NCBI RefSeq assembly: GCF_002887735.1
Contig: NZ_PKQP01000004.1
Coordinates: 62,001 to 126,000, forward strand
From: Stenotrophomonas bentonitica
GTDB lineage: Bacteria; Pseudomonadota; Gammaproteobacteria; Xanthomonadales; Xanthomonadaceae
Direction: 5' to 3'
DNA: 64,000 nt
Shown here: positions 17,552-30,874 of the stretch, piece after piece
Numbering within the stretch: position 1 is the stretch's first letter
Layout: each line of letters starts with the position of its first letter
The notes under the pieces: model-generated
Told to the model about the DNA's origin: nothing
The model's database searches: none
What the model saw: only the letters and a program-made list of their open reading frames with translations
Translations under genes and position numbers: made by a program

Positions 17552-17795
17552 TCTGCTGTCCGCTGACGCATCATTGGTAAGCAGATAGCCTACGCCACCT
17601 TCGCCGCCCAATCATCTAGGTGGGACAAGGAGAACCTTGAAATCAATCCTGATGCAGTCGCTGCCCGGCGAGACCCACGTTCTTCAGACCCAGATGTTCA
17701 GCAACGACTTTGGGACAAGGTCCATTGTGACCATTGCAATGATGAAGCGCCGCAAAGCTTCGTGCCTGATAGGGCGCAGAATGGTTAGGTTGAGG

Positions 17796-19217
17796 CTATG
17801 GGGTCGGGGTCAGCGTTGGGGTACTGGAGCAGATCACCAGCCCTTTCGCACCACGCGTGAGGGCTACATAGAGGTTCTGCACGCTCATGCTCTCCGGATA
17901 GAGGACCACGGCAATGTCTGCCTCGAGACCTTTCAGAAGGAGAGTGCTGCCGACTGCTCTGCGCGCAATGGGGCGGCTGAGGTGACGATTTCGCTCGCGG
18001 GCATGAAGTGCGGCTCCTAATAGATCTTGCTCTCCGTTGATAACGCTTCGCATGGCTGATCGACAGCAGTGCAGAATCTCGGGCCGATAGACCCGAGTGC
18101 CTGTCTGTTCGGCCAAAGCGTCCACCAGCCGCAAGGCGCGCGTCATGGTCCGCTCGGACTCAAAGGCGACTGCCTCAGCTTCTACAGGAGTTGGAGGTGT
18201 CCTGGCTCTCCCTCTACGAATGGTACCGACACGCGTCACTAGATTCGCCGTGCCGACGCCCGTCATCATGAGAGCGGAGAAGGTGGCCAAGTCTTGCAGC
18301 GCACTAGGAGCCTGAAGATTGAATTGCCTGGCGAAGTTGACGAGGTCTCGCATGTCCACGGCTTCTACCGCCATTGCCCCAGGCGTTTGGCTGGTGAGTT
18401 GGTGGCGGCCTTGAACATTCATGGACTCGCCAATTACCAGAACCGTTCCTTGGCTACCAGGCGCATTGGTCCGTGCCGCAGTCAATCTTTGCTGCACTTC
18501 ACTACCGGCAACCAGCTGGATCCAACGAACGGATGACGGAGCCGTAGTTAGATCAATGGGTAAGCCGGCCGTAAGAGCATGCCTTTGGGATAGCAGCCAC
18601 TGGCCCAGCTCTTCATTACCTGCAATTTGCCAGCGCCAAGGGGTTCGAAGGCTACCCGCTGCTGGGAAGGACGATTGAACGTCTTGTTCCCAGTGAACCA
18701 GCCGATTTCCGCCAAATCCGAAGATGGCCTGCAGAGGGTCACCGAGGACGCACGTGGGCAAAAGCGCAGCGAGGGTGGACACGATGGAGTGCTGAACGGT
18801 GCTGCAATCCTGATACTCGTCAACCAAAAGCCGGGCGTAAGTGGCTGCGATGGGTGCAGCGATATGCCCCGAGTCCAAGAGTTGCCGGAATGATTCACGG
18901 ATCGCGGGGTAGTCGCTACCCGCGTTGTTGAGCTCCAAGAGTTGGGGATGATGGCCACTGCGCGCCGGGAACTTGGCGATGAGACGCATAGCGAATCCAT
19001 CAATCGTCGACAGCCGATAGGCAGAGCTGGGCACCCCCGCGCGTTTCAAGCGTGTCCTCAACGCGGTGACGCCAGCATTTGTGTGAGTCAGAACAAGGAT
19101 CGGTCTGTTCCCAGAGTGGGATGCCAGCGCCTCGGCAATCAGCTGGGTTTTGCCGCATCCTGCTGGGGCGGTGATCGATCCGCGTTGGATAGCTAGCAGA
19201 TCGATTTCAGGCAGCAC
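17796..19217 (-). CDS. gajB: Gabija-type UvrD-like helicase GajB
   Basis: A 473-residue superfamily 1 helicase: Walker A APAGCGKT (17-24), motif Ia LVLTHTNAGV, Walker B LLVDEYQDCS (132-137), motif III LGDPLQAIFGF, and motif VI NLYVALTRGAKG near the C-terminus. It starts inside the last codons of the OLD-family nuclease gene (11-base overlap), the standard order gajA-gajB of the Gabija anti-phage system, in which GajB forms a supercomplex with the GajA nuclease. Length is close to known GajB. It is shorter than housekeeping UvrD/Rep helicases and lacks most of their accessory insertions. Confidence 0.87.
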   Translation of the reverse strand: MLPEIDLLAIQRGSITAPAGCGKTQLIAEALASHSGNRPILVLTHTNAGVTALRTRLKRAGVPSSAYRLSTIDGFAMRLIAKFPARSGHHPQLLELNNAGSDYPAIRESFRQLLDSGHIAAPIAATYARLLVDEYQDCSTVQHSIVSTLAALLPTCVLGDPLQAIFGFGGNRLVHWEQDVQSSFPAAGSLRTPWRWQIAGNEELGQWLLSQRHALTAGLPIDLTTAPSSVRWIQLVAGSEVQQRLTAARTNAPGSQGTVLVIGESMNVQGRHQLTSQTPGAMAVEAVDMRDLVNFARQFNLQAPSALQDLATFSALMMTGVGTANLVTRVGTIRRGRARTPPTPVEAEAVAFESERTMTRALRLVDALAEQTGTRVYRPEILHCCRSAMRSVINGEQDLLGAALHARERNRHLSRPIARRAVGSTLLLKGLEADIAVVLYPESMSVQNLYVALTRGAKGLVICSSTPTLTPTP

Positions 19218-20934
19218 GGGTAAAGGCCCAGAGTTGGTCTACTACTGCCTTGAAGCTAGCGTCCGCGTTTGCGTAGCCCCGAGAGACGATATCCAGGACG
19301 ATTGACTGGTAAGTCGTAAGCGACTTGAACCAGCTATTCTTTTTGATACGGGAGACTTCGCCAAGCAGTACGCGAATATCAGGCGGATAGGGTGAATTCG
19401 GCCTCAGCGCTTCGATGGACGCCAAAGTTGTTAGACCGTTCGATTTGGCAACCAGCTGTTGGTTCATAAGATCTTCGCCAACACGCTCTTTAGCCTTCAG
19501 GAGCAGGGCATCAATCGATGTGTCAGGAAGGCAGAGGAACAGCTCGTCCTCCAACGTCATTCCTGCCCGCCAAGTCACGAGGCTGCCGCCTGATTGAAGA
19601 TATGCTTCTGCAACACCTGGAGCGGCAGGTTTGTCAGCGTCTATGAAGACGAGGACTCGGTAACCCAGATCCATAAGCGCAGTCGCTCGGGCAAAAGCGT
19701 TGTCCGGAGTGCCTCCGCCTGCATTGACGTATGCACCACCTAAAGCCAAGAAAGAGGATTCTTTGCTGGCTACCCCCCATAGATCGAGGCCACGCACAAA
19801 CCCTACCTCGCTTGCTCCCTCGCACACAATCACAGACTTCGCCAGAAAGGCCTCCGGGTCAGTGCGCAGCGTGCTTTGAATCTCGTCGGTCGAGCCAGCG
19901 GAAATGACGACATGGCCAGCCGGTCGTGGCCGAACTACAAGCAGCTGCTCACCTGAAAGCTCACGAAGTGCCACAGGGGAGTGTGTTGTGAGAAACGCTT
20001 GGAGAGGCGGCGGCGTCTCCTTGGCTCCCAAGGAATCCAGCAGCCGCATGAGCCGATGGGGCTCTAACCCATATTCCACCTCATCCACCAAGGCAATCGG
20101 CGCTGACTCCGCCGCGGCCCGTTGAAGTCCCGTCACCAAGAGTCGAGAAGAACCCGTACCAAGGGACCGAAGGGGGATGCCTGCCTCGCTGTGAAGCGCG
20201 ATGGCGCCTTCGCCGATGGAGACGGAGTGCGAGTCGAGTAAGGCCTGCGGCATCGATCCGACGTCAACTCCAAGGCTCTGGGCAGTTGTCCGGACGATTC
20301 CGAGTGTCTGACTCAGGTGGGGCGATGCTTGAGCGCCAAAGTTGGCGCGCGCCTGACGCGCTGCTAGAGCGAGCTGGGCTCCCAATTCTGCGCGCTCGTC
20401 TGTTAGCCGGTTGAGCACCGACCCGCGGCTCCAAGATAAGTTGGAGCTTGTAAAGCTGCCGATGCGTGCCGGAGCTAACACGATGCGTTCTTTCCAAGGC
20501 AGGCTTCGTTCCAAGCCTTGTTGAAGCGACCTATCGGAGATCAGCGTCCAGCTGGGCTCAAGGTCCGCCCCGACTTGAAGCAGCAGCGTAAGCACTGTCT
20601 CCAACCCCGCGGCGGGTTCGTCTTCTAGGGTGTCAAATACCGAATCGAATCCTCGCAAGAAGTCGCCATAGACATCAATGTCCATCAGCGATGCCGGCAG
20701 TTCCCCGAATGTCACGGCAATACGAATGGGCTCTGAGACATCGAGGTCAAAAAAGTCCATGTCGCCGAAGGAAATGCTTCGTCGAGCACCCAAGCACAGG
20801 TCGATGGCATCGAGGATGGTGGACTTGCCACTATCGCCAGGACCGATCAAACAGTTGATGCCCGGGGCGGGCGACCAGTCGAGCGCCTTGATGGATCGAA
20901 AGTTCCGAATGGCCAAATGGCGAATTCGAGGCAT
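19207..20934 (-). CDS. gajA: Gabija-type OLD-family ATPase/TOPRIM nuclease GajA
   Basis: A 575-residue protein with an N-terminal ABC-type ATPase (NFRSIKALDW; Walker A GPGDSGKST at 31-39; signature-like SLGTGSSRLL at about 257-266; Walker B ALVDEVEYGLEPH at 281-293; switch TTHSP at 316-320). A TOPRIM nuclease domain follows (VIVCEGASE with E372; LVFIDADKP with D432 and D434). This is a class 2 OLD architecture and matches GajA in size. GajA is a DNA endonuclease inhibited by nucleotides and released when phage depletes them. The start at 20934 has AGGA seven bases upstream. Together with the overlapping helicase gene it forms a complete Gabija pair. Confidence 0.88.
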   Translation of the reverse strand: MPRIRHLAIRNFRSIKALDWSPAPGINCLIGPGDSGKSTILDAIDLCLGARRSISFGDMDFFDLDVSEPIRIAVTFGELPASLMDIDVYGDFLRGFDSVFDTLEDEPAAGLETVLTLLLQVGADLEPSWTLISDRSLQQGLERSLPWKERIVLAPARIGSFTSSNLSWSRGSVLNRLTDERAELGAQLALAARQARANFGAQASPHLSQTLGIVRTTAQSLGVDVGSMPQALLDSHSVSIGEGAIALHSEAGIPLRSLGTGSSRLLVTGLQRAAAESAPIALVDEVEYGLEPHRLMRLLDSLGAKETPPPLQAFLTTHSPVALRELSGEQLLVVRPRPAGHVVISAGSTDEIQSTLRTDPEAFLAKSVIVCEGASEVGFVRGLDLWGVASKESSFLALGGAYVNAGGGTPDNAFARATALMDLGYRVLVFIDADKPAAPGVAEAYLQSGGSLVTWRAGMTLEDELFLCLPDTSIDALLLKAKERVGEDLMNQQLVAKSNGLTTLASIEALRPNSPYPPDIRVLLGEVSRIKKNSWFKSLTTYQSIVLDIVSRGYANADASFKAVVDQLWAFTRAA

Positions 20935-21285
20935 GGGGCGTCCTGTAAGAGGCTTGGTCAACGGTCCGTGTAGGACGCAGACTGACACCAACTCCTACTA
21001 CGCCCCTGAGGCAATCCTAGCCCTAAAGCGTTCTGCCAGTCATTGGCTCATTGGTGGAACTTGGCGCCACGCCGAGCTGCTTCGCGAACTTCCCTAACCT
21101 GTAACGCGGCAACACTGAGAGAGCGGTTCCAGGTCGCTTCTTCCGTGGTCACCTGCCCGCTTGCAGGCGACGGAGGTCCGTTCATCGCCAACAGCGGACT
21201 TCCCTGAGCGAAGGAAATTGGTTCGCGAAGCTGAATAGGCTTAAGCTGGTGTCCGCCCGGCGCGCGGCGGTGCTAGGATTCGGCC
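20935..21285. other. Non-coding divergent interval
   Basis: About 350 bases between gajA (leftward) and the small lipoprotein gene (rightward). It should contain the gajAB promoter, but I see no clear -35/-10 pair, operator or hairpin. Confidence 0.5.
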
Positions 21286-21585
21286 ATGGACATCGGTCGG
21301 ACAACCTTAACCGTCGGCGTCGCCATAGTCGCGGTTTCTTGCGGCGGGTCCCAGGGGCGCTGGACTGCCTTTGTCTATCCGCCCGGCGCGTCCACTCAGG
21401 AAGTCCGTCACGCTGTTTATGGCGATTACGACACCTTCGAGCATTGCCAGGCGGCTGCAATAGCCGCCCTGAGAAATAGCCCTCCACTGCCAGGGGCGCA
21501 GGAAGTGGGATCTTACGAATGTGGGCGCGCGTGTCGATATGACGTCGACATGGACTTGTACGTCTGCGACCAAACTCGCAAGTAG
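21286..21585 (+). CDS. Small putative lipoprotein, cysteine-containing
   Basis: A 99-residue protein with a short hydrophobic N-terminus ending in a plausible lipobox (VAVSC, Cys19), so probably exported and lipidated. The mature part contains WTAFVYPPG and four cysteines, notably GSYECGRACRYDVDMDLYVC, which could form disulfides. From memory, similar small exported proteins occur on plasmids and integrative elements of Proteobacteria, with unknown function. It lies alone on the plus strand, converging with the MFS gene. Confidence 0.65.
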   Translation: MDIGRTTLTVGVAIVAVSCGGSQGRWTAFVYPPGASTQEVRHAVYGDYDTFEHCQAAAIAALRNSPPLPGAQEVGSYECGRACRYDVDMDLYVCDQTRK

Positions 21586-21620
21586 GTAGCTCCGTGCTCG
21601 CCGCCCGCCTGGCGCCTTGG

Positions 21621-22955
21621 TCAGCCTGGCCAGCGTGTGTGAAGTTGATCGATGACAAACCGGTGACGGTGCGTGCCATCCACGTCTCGGTGTGCCAAGA
21701 GGTGCGGGTCGTCCTCAGCAAGATGTTCGTGCTTATGCGCTATCTCCTCTGGATCGTGCGCCGGCCATCTGCGCCACGCGGCGACCAAACCGAGTGTGGC
21801 CAGAATCCCCAAGGCGGCCAAGGCAACATGCAAGCCGTAGCGCGCACCAACCCACCCGGCGAGTGGATAGGCGATCAACCAGCAAACATGCGATAGGGAA
21901 AATTGGGCAGCGAAGAGGAATGGTAGATCGGCGGACTCAGCCGAACGCCGCAGCAGCCGCCCGCCGGGGGTAACCAAGCCGGCATACGCCATGCCCAGCA
22001 GCGTCCAGGCCGGAATGACCGCCGTCCACCCGGGATGTCCCTTCAGGGCAAACCAGACGCCAAGGAAGGTAACCAGGACAACTGACATGAACAGTCCTGC
22101 AGCCAACATTACTGTCCGGTCCGAAATGCGGTCGAGAACCTTCGGAAGAAGAAGTGCGACCAGCATGGACCCGCCTCCGAAGGCCGCCAGCGCCCATGCA
22201 ACCTGCTCCTCCGCCCCGCCCAGAACGGTGCGGACCATAACCACCGTATTGACGAACACCATCGCGCCGCCGGCTGCGGCGCAGAGGTTCAACGCGAGCA
22301 GGCCCTGCAATCGCGGTGTGCGGAGGTAGATTCGCATTCCACGGATGGCTCGGGCATAGGGACCGTCCTTGGAAGAGACCGCAGCGAGGGCCGGGAAGGT
22401 GGTGGACGCGACGAGCAGCGCCGAGAGGATGAAACCTACCGAGGTACCAGCGAACAGCCCGTGGAAGCTAATGATCGTCAGCAGTGCGGCAGCAAGCGCC
22501 GGGCTCAGCAGGCTTTCAAGGTCATATGCCAATCGGGAAAGTGAGAGCGCACGGGTGTAATCACGCTCTTCTTGAAGAATTTCGGGGATGGTGGATTGAA
22601 ACAGCGGCGTGAAACATGCCGATGCCGACTGCAGCACAGCGATGAGGACATACACCTGCCAGATCTCGGTGACGAAGGGCAGGCAGACCGCCACAACCGC
22701 ACGAACCAGATCGAGTGCGATCAGCACCCGCTTGCGCAGCCGTGCAGGGACCAACGCTCCTGAAACGGGCGCCAAGGTCACGTACACGACCATCTTGATC
22801 GCCAGCGCGGTGCCCAACACCGCTCCGGCCTGGCTGCCAGCGAGGTCGTAGGCCAGGAGGGCAAGGGCGACAGTCGCCAAGCCGGTTCCGACCAGGGCGA
22901 CTATCTGGGCACCAAACAGGCGCCGAAACGCCGGGTGACTCAGTACTTCGAGCAT
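21621..22955 (-). CDS. MFS exporter with histidine-rich tail, probably metal-related
   Basis: A major facilitator superfamily permease of 444 residues from ATG 22955, which has AGGA seven bases upstream; an upstream in-frame start is rejected. About twelve hydrophobic helices are visible, beginning with FGAQIVALVGTGLATVALA. The C-terminal cytosolic tail is rich in His and acidic residues (HKHEHLAEDDPHLLAHRDVDGTHRH), as in NreB-like nickel/cobalt exporters. It is the last gene on the strand that runs from czcCBA through the HupE-like and anchor proteins. A metal efflux role therefore fits both the tail and the context, but the ion is not determined. Confidence 0.82.
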   Translation of the reverse strand: MLEVLSHPAFRRLFGAQIVALVGTGLATVALALLAYDLAGSQAGAVLGTALAIKMVVYVTLAPVSGALVPARLRKRVLIALDLVRAVVAVCLPFVTEIWQVYVLIAVLQSASACFTPLFQSTIPEILQEERDYTRALSLSRLAYDLESLLSPALAAALLTIISFHGLFAGTSVGFILSALLVASTTFPALAAVSSKDGPYARAIRGMRIYLRTPRLQGLLALNLCAAAGGAMVFVNTVVMVRTVLGGAEEQVAWALAAFGGGSMLVALLLPKVLDRISDRTVMLAAGLFMSVVLVTFLGVWFALKGHPGWTAVIPAWTLLGMAYAGLVTPGGRLLRRSAESADLPFLFAAQFSLSHVCWLIAYPLAGWVGARYGLHVALAALGILATLGLVAAWRRWPAHDPEEIAHKHEHLAEDDPHLLAHRDVDGTHRHRFVIDQLHTRWPG

Positions 22956-23120
22956 GGGATTGTCCTGGTAGCAACGTTCTGACGGCACCAACCCGTGTGC
23001 GCCCTTTTGCCCGGATTCAGGGCAGAGGCGGCAGACAGGCGGAGTGTACGCCCACCACTGTTCGGGTCGAGGTGACGACCCCGCCGGAATGGCAGGGTCG
23101 TTGGCTAAATCCGAGTGGAT

Positions 23121-23360
23121 TTACTTCTTCTTCGGAGCTGCCTGTGCGTCGCAACGTTCCTTCAGCGCCTTGGTCTGGGCATCCTTGAGGTCCACCTTGT
23201 ACTTCGAACGGTCGGCAAGCTGTTCGCAAGTCGTCGGCTTGGCCTTGGGAGCAGCCGGGGGAGCCGGATCGGCATGGAGGGCAGGATCATGAGCGGATGC
23301 CGTGGTGAAAAGGGACATGCTGAAAAGCAGGCCGGCAATTACTGCGCTATGAGTTTTCAT
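23121..23360 (-). CDS. Small secreted protein of the czc block
   Basis: A 79-residue protein with a clear signal peptide (MKTHSAVIAGLLFSMSLFTTASA, cleavage before HDPALHAD) and a strong ribosome site (GAGGAGA). The mature part begins with His/Asp residues, has a proline-rich linker, then a helical region with two cysteines (TTCEQLAD, KERCDAQ) and a lysine tail. Presence within the metal-efflux block and the N-terminal HDPALHAD suggest periplasmic metal binding. That is inference, as I recognise no named family. Confidence 0.72.
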   Translation of the reverse strand: MKTHSAVIAGLLFSMSLFTTASAHDPALHADPAPPAAPKAKPTTCEQLADRSKYKVDLKDAQTKALKERCDAQAAPKKK

Positions 23361-23399
23361 GTTGTTTCTCCTCGGGTTGGGTCGGCGAAGTGCCGGGTG

Positions 23400-24038
23400 T
23401 TACGGCTGATAGATGTCGGCTTGGTAGCCCACAAGTTCGATGCTCACGGTCACCGGCGTGTCGCTTCGGTTCTGCCAGTACCACCCATGAGTTCCTTCAA
23501 ATGGCGCGACGAAGGTGCCGTGCGCCTCCCGCTGCGCAGCTTCGACGGCGTAGCTGGTCCATGCACCCTTCACGTCGGGCCGCTCACCATGCATATCGAC
23601 TGCTACATCACCGGTCGCCTTCCAGCTGAACAGCATTCCCGCGCCAGCAGCCATGTGGGATTTGACCTCTTTGCCTTTCCCCGGCTCCAGCGTGATCGTC
23701 ATCGCGTCCTGGCGAAGCTCACCGTTGGTGAGCGATACCGCGGCTGGATCAAGCGATTGCCCCTTGTTCGCCCCGAACGCAGCCGCAGCCTTTTCCGCCA
23801 AGGTGGTCGCTGCGTCCGATGCTGTCGAGGACGTCGGCGTAGCCGGGTCTGCGGCGGTGCTTCCGCCGTCTGCCAGGGCAGTCAGGCCCAGCGCTCGGCC
23901 GATCCCGGTGGGATCAATGCCGTACTCCGCCGGCAGAACGGCCGTAACGAGAAGCGCGCCGGCAATGGCGGCAGCGACAAGGGTCGACTTCAGCAGGCGG
24001 CCAGTCGTGGGAAGTGGTTGATTGATAGTGATTGACAT
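23400..24038 (-). CDS. Membrane-anchored periplasmic protein of the czc block
   Basis: A 212-residue protein with one N-terminal transmembrane segment (about residues 16-36, STLVAAAIAGALLVTAVL), an Ala/Thr/Ser-rich linker, and a C-terminal domain with MTITLEPGKGKEVKSHMAAGAGMLFSWK and GTFVAPFEGTHGWYWQNRSDTPVTV. Genes of this type are usually annotated only as transmembrane anchor protein and recur next to czcCBA and HupE genes in Xanthomonadaceae, as far as I recall. The role is unknown. The domain may contact the periplasmic part of the efflux pump. Confidence 0.75.
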   Translation of the reverse strand: MSITINQPLPTTGRLLKSTLVAAAIAGALLVTAVLPAEYGIDPTGIGRALGLTALADGGSTAADPATPTSSTASDAATTLAEKAAAAFGANKGQSLDPAAVSLTNGELRQDAMTITLEPGKGKEVKSHMAAGAGMLFSWKATGDVAVDMHGERPDVKGAWTSYAVEAAQREAHGTFVAPFEGTHGWYWQNRSDTPVTVSIELVGYQADIYQP

Positions 24039-24057
24039 GATGGGTCTCGGTCAGAAA

Positions 24058-27932
<3,875 letters not shown>

Positions 27933-29168
27933 TTAGTGGTCGTGGCTTGCGCCGGACTTTTCGATGTCGGCACGAATCAGGTAGCTCTGCTCGGAAACGT
28001 ACCGGGTTCCCGGCTTAAGCCCTTTCAGTACCTCCACGCGATCGCCATCGCGCCTACCCAGTTCAAGCATCCGCACCTCATAGCTGTTGCCCACTTGGGC
28101 GAATACCACGGTGAAGTCCCGAAAACGCTGCAGGCCCGATTCCTTTACTGTTAATGGAACCTCCGTTTCCGCGATGACGACTTCGGCGGATACGGCCATT
28201 CCTGGTCGCCACCTGCCCTCGCTGTTGGTAAGGGCCACACGTGCCACCACGGTCTGGCCAGCGCTGGCCAACGGAAGGATGCCCTGCAGCTTTCCCGTTG
28301 CTTCCAAACCGCCTGTTGCCGAGCGAATGGTCACCATCTGGCCTGGCGACAGTCGCTCGGCATCGCTTCCCAGCGCACGCAGGTCCACCCAGACCTCCGA
28401 AAGGTCGGCAATTTCAAACAGCGTGTTGTCGGCAGCGACATCGCCTACCGACGTGCTGCGCGCGAGTACGACTCCACTGAAAGGTGCCGTGACGGAGTAG
28501 GTCCGCATGCTGTCATTGCCCTCGACTGTGGCCAACGTCTGACCAGCCGAGACGCGTTGTCCCATCTCGACCGCCACACTGCGGACCACGCCAGGGAAGC
28601 GTGCCTTGACCGCAGCAAATCGGCCGGTGTCGACCGCGACGTTGCCCATGAGGGAAACGGTGTCCCGGATGGTCCCCGGTTCGGCGGACTCGACCACGAC
28701 ACCTGCGTCGGCAGCGGCTTTCGGATCTATCGTGGTGCGCCCTTCATAGGAGGCGTAAGACCAGGCGTAGTTCTTTCCACCCACCACCGCATCGGCTTTG
28801 ACATCAAAGGAATGCGGCTCGACCACCTCCCCGCTGCCGACCAGGTAGTCCTTCTCTGGAATAAAGCTGAAGTTGTTGACTTCGCCGTCCAGACGCTTGA
28901 GTTGTATCGTCGCTTTGACTTCTCCAGGTGCCAGCGGTTTGTCGTTGCGATAGGCATACAGCCGGAAATGAGGCGGGGTATTGGTTTCGTAAACAGTTAC
29001 TTCAAGGGCGAAGTCGCCGTCGCGAAGCATGCGACCGCGATGCGGCCCTCGCTCATAGTCGCCTGCGGTCGCAGCAGTGTCCTCTGGCTTTGCTCGTTGC
29101 GACGATTCGTTGCCACCGCACGCAGCCAGGGCAATTGGAAGCAGGATCAGGAATACGTATCGGTTCAT
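27933..29168 (-). CDS. czcB: CzcB-type periplasmic adaptor (membrane fusion protein)
   Basis: A 411-residue lipoprotein-like adaptor: MNRYVFLILLPIALAACGG has a lipobox, followed by a domain with YERGPHRGRMLRDGDFALEV and then the typical barrel-sandwich hybrid (AVKARFPGVVRSVAVEMGQRV, SAPFSGVVLARSTSVG) and beta-barrel segments. It links CzcA to the outer-membrane channel. The gene overlaps the end of czcC by four bases (ATGA) and precedes czcA by nine, a tight operon. The N-terminal extra domain seen here is characteristic of metal-efflux adaptors. Confidence 0.92.
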   Translation of the reverse strand: MNRYVFLILLPIALAACGGNESSQRAKPEDTAATAGDYERGPHRGRMLRDGDFALEVTVYETNTPPHFRLYAYRNDKPLAPGEVKATIQLKRLDGEVNNFSFIPEKDYLVGSGEVVEPHSFDVKADAVVGGKNYAWSYASYEGRTTIDPKAAADAGVVVESAEPGTIRDTVSLMGNVAVDTGRFAAVKARFPGVVRSVAVEMGQRVSAGQTLATVEGNDSMRTYSVTAPFSGVVLARSTSVGDVAADNTLFEIADLSEVWVDLRALGSDAERLSPGQMVTIRSATGGLEATGKLQGILPLASAGQTVVARVALTNSEGRWRPGMAVSAEVVIAETEVPLTVKESGLQRFRDFTVVFAQVGNSYEVRMLELGRRDGDRVEVLKGLKPGTRYVSEQSYLIRADIEKSGASHDH

Positions 29169-30415
29169 GGGCGAATGTCCAAGGCAGAAGCGGTGAGGCG
29201 GTCGGCCTCGACCAGGAGACGGAGATAGCGCGCGGCGGCTTCGACTTCCCGTTCGCGAAGATCGAAGAGCCTTTGCTGAGCCTGGCTGAGTACCAGGAAG
29301 GAGAAGCGTCCTTCCTCAAAGCCCCTGCGGCTCTGATCAAAGGCCTGCTGGGCCTTTGGCAACTGACGCTGGCGCACTGACTCCACTTCCGATTGCGCTT
29401 GCTTGAGCTGTTGGTAGATGCCAAACAGCTCCTGACGCATTTCCAGCATCTGCGCCTGGCGCCGGTATTTGAGAGAGGTGAGTTCGTAGTCCGCTTCAGC
29501 CACGGAGAAGTCCGATCGCCGACGGCTCCCCAACGGGACGGAGACGGACATCACCAGGCCGCTGTCCTTGGTGGCTTCCAGTCGGCGGATGCCGAGGCCA
29601 ACGCTGACATCCGGCTTGGCGCTAGCGCGGGCGATCTCCCTCCTTGCATCTATAACTCCGGCTTGAGCGTCCAAGGCGCGCTGTTGTGGTGTCGTGGCGA
29701 GGCGCCGGCTCAGATCATCAAAATCATCCAGAGGGGGAAGGACCGCGGTATCCCCTGCAACCGAGCCGAAATCCGGACTTGGCGCCCCCCACGTGGCAGC
29801 CAGCGACATTCGCGCGCTTTCCAGAGCCTGCAATGCCTGCTCCCGCTTCAGCTCGGCATCGAGCAGGGCGATCTCGGCGGATCTCAGGTCCGAGTCGGGA
29901 TTGCGGGCGGCCGCGACCCAACGGGCCACTTCACGGCGCATGGCGCTGGCCATTTTGATGCGCTCTTCGGCGTGCTCGACATGCTCCTGGGCGGCCAGCA
30001 CGTCGACGAAACGCCCTGCGGCCAAAGTTGCGATAGCGATACGGGTGACGTCCGCTTCGCTTCGGGCAGCGTCCACCTCGGCGCCGCCGAGCGCTTGGCG
30101 CGCAGCCCGCTTCCCACCCAGTTCTAGAACCTTGGAGATGCGGAAGGTGGATTCGGCGGCGTCTAGGCCGCTCAGGCCGCCTGAGCCAGCCACGTTTTCA
30201 AGCTCGCCGCCCAGCACGAGCGGCGTAGGCAATGCCTCCCGGCCCGCCCGGCTTCTGACAGCTTCCAGTCGAGCGGTGTCTGCCTGGACGCTGGGATGGG
30301 TGCCGAGGGCGCGGGCGACCACATCCTCCAAGCGCAGCACTTCAGCGGCATGGCCAGGCACGGCCACACCGTAGGCGCCGGCTATGGCGAGCGCCCACAA
30401 ACTACGTAATTTCAC
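29165..30415 (-). CDS. czcC: CzcC-type outer-membrane efflux channel
   Basis: A TolC-family outer membrane factor of 416 residues with a signal peptide (LWALAIAGAYGVAVPGHAAE) and long alternating helices with two repeated halves (for example AALARLEAVRSRAGREALPTPL-like and LKYRRQAQMLEMRQELFGIYQQL). The start is GTG 30415 with GGAG upstream. It is the first gene of czcCBA, and its stop overlaps the czcB start. Together the three encode a complete trans-envelope metal efflux pump. Confidence 0.91.
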   Translation of the reverse strand: MKLRSLWALAIAGAYGVAVPGHAAEVLRLEDVVARALGTHPSVQADTARLEAVRSRAGREALPTPLVLGGELENVAGSGGLSGLDAAESTFRISKVLELGGKRAARQALGGAEVDAARSEADVTRIAIATLAAGRFVDVLAAQEHVEHAEERIKMASAMRREVARWVAAARNPDSDLRSAEIALLDAELKREQALQALESARMSLAATWGAPSPDFGSVAGDTAVLPPLDDFDDLSRRLATTPQQRALDAQAGVIDARREIARASAKPDVSVGLGIRRLEATKDSGLVMSVSVPLGSRRRSDFSVAEADYELTSLKYRRQAQMLEMRQELFGIYQQLKQAQSEVESVRQRQLPKAQQAFDQSRRGFEEGRFSFLVLSQAQQRLFDLREREVEAAARYLRLLVEADRLTASALDIRP

Positions 30416-30505
30416 GGAAAATCTCCGACGATGGTCATGACGACGCGCTGCCGGCCAACATTGGGTGGACAGCGCGCTCAGGCCGCTACAGCGCGGCAGG
30501 TGTCG

Positions 30506-30874
30506 TCAGACGATCGGAGGTCTGAATGGCGAGCCGCGATGACCAGAGGGCTCATCGACGGAGTGCAGGCCGGGCAGTAAAGATGCCGGCGGAACAGTTG
30601 CTAGGTTCAGATTCGAAGACACCAGCATGCCGGCAAAGCTCACATCGGCCTGGTGAAGGACGCTGTGCACGCCCGATGCATGCTTCGGATCTACGTTGTC
30701 GCCAGTTCCAGGACCGTGTGAGTGCCCGTGCTCTGCCGTTGCAGCGATGTCGTGCTCGGCAGTATGGAGCTCGCCCTGTTGGATCACGATCGGCCGAACA
30801 ACGACGCTCAACAGCATCAGCACGAAAAGGCTGAACCGGATGAGTCGACGGTGGCGGGCCGAGAAGGCGGACAT
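30506..30874 (-). CDS. Small His-rich membrane or periplasmic protein ahead of czcCBA
   Basis: A 122-residue protein from ATG 30874 (MSAFSARHRRLIRF); a TTG 24 bases upstream is also possible. A hydrophobic N-terminal segment (FSLFVLMLLSVVVRPIVI) is followed by a histidine-rich stretch (GELHTAEHDIAATAEHGHSHGPG) and a low-complexity tail. Position upstream of czcC and the His clusters resemble CzcI-type accessory proteins of czc operons. The similarity is in layout only, and I see no sequence signature that settles it. Confidence 0.65.
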   Translation of the reverse strand: MSAFSARHRRLIRFSLFVLMLLSVVVRPIVIQQGELHTAEHDIAATAEHGHSHGPGTGDNVDPKHASGVHSVLHQADVSFAGMLVSSNLNLATVPPASLLPGLHSVDEPSGHRGSPFRPPIV

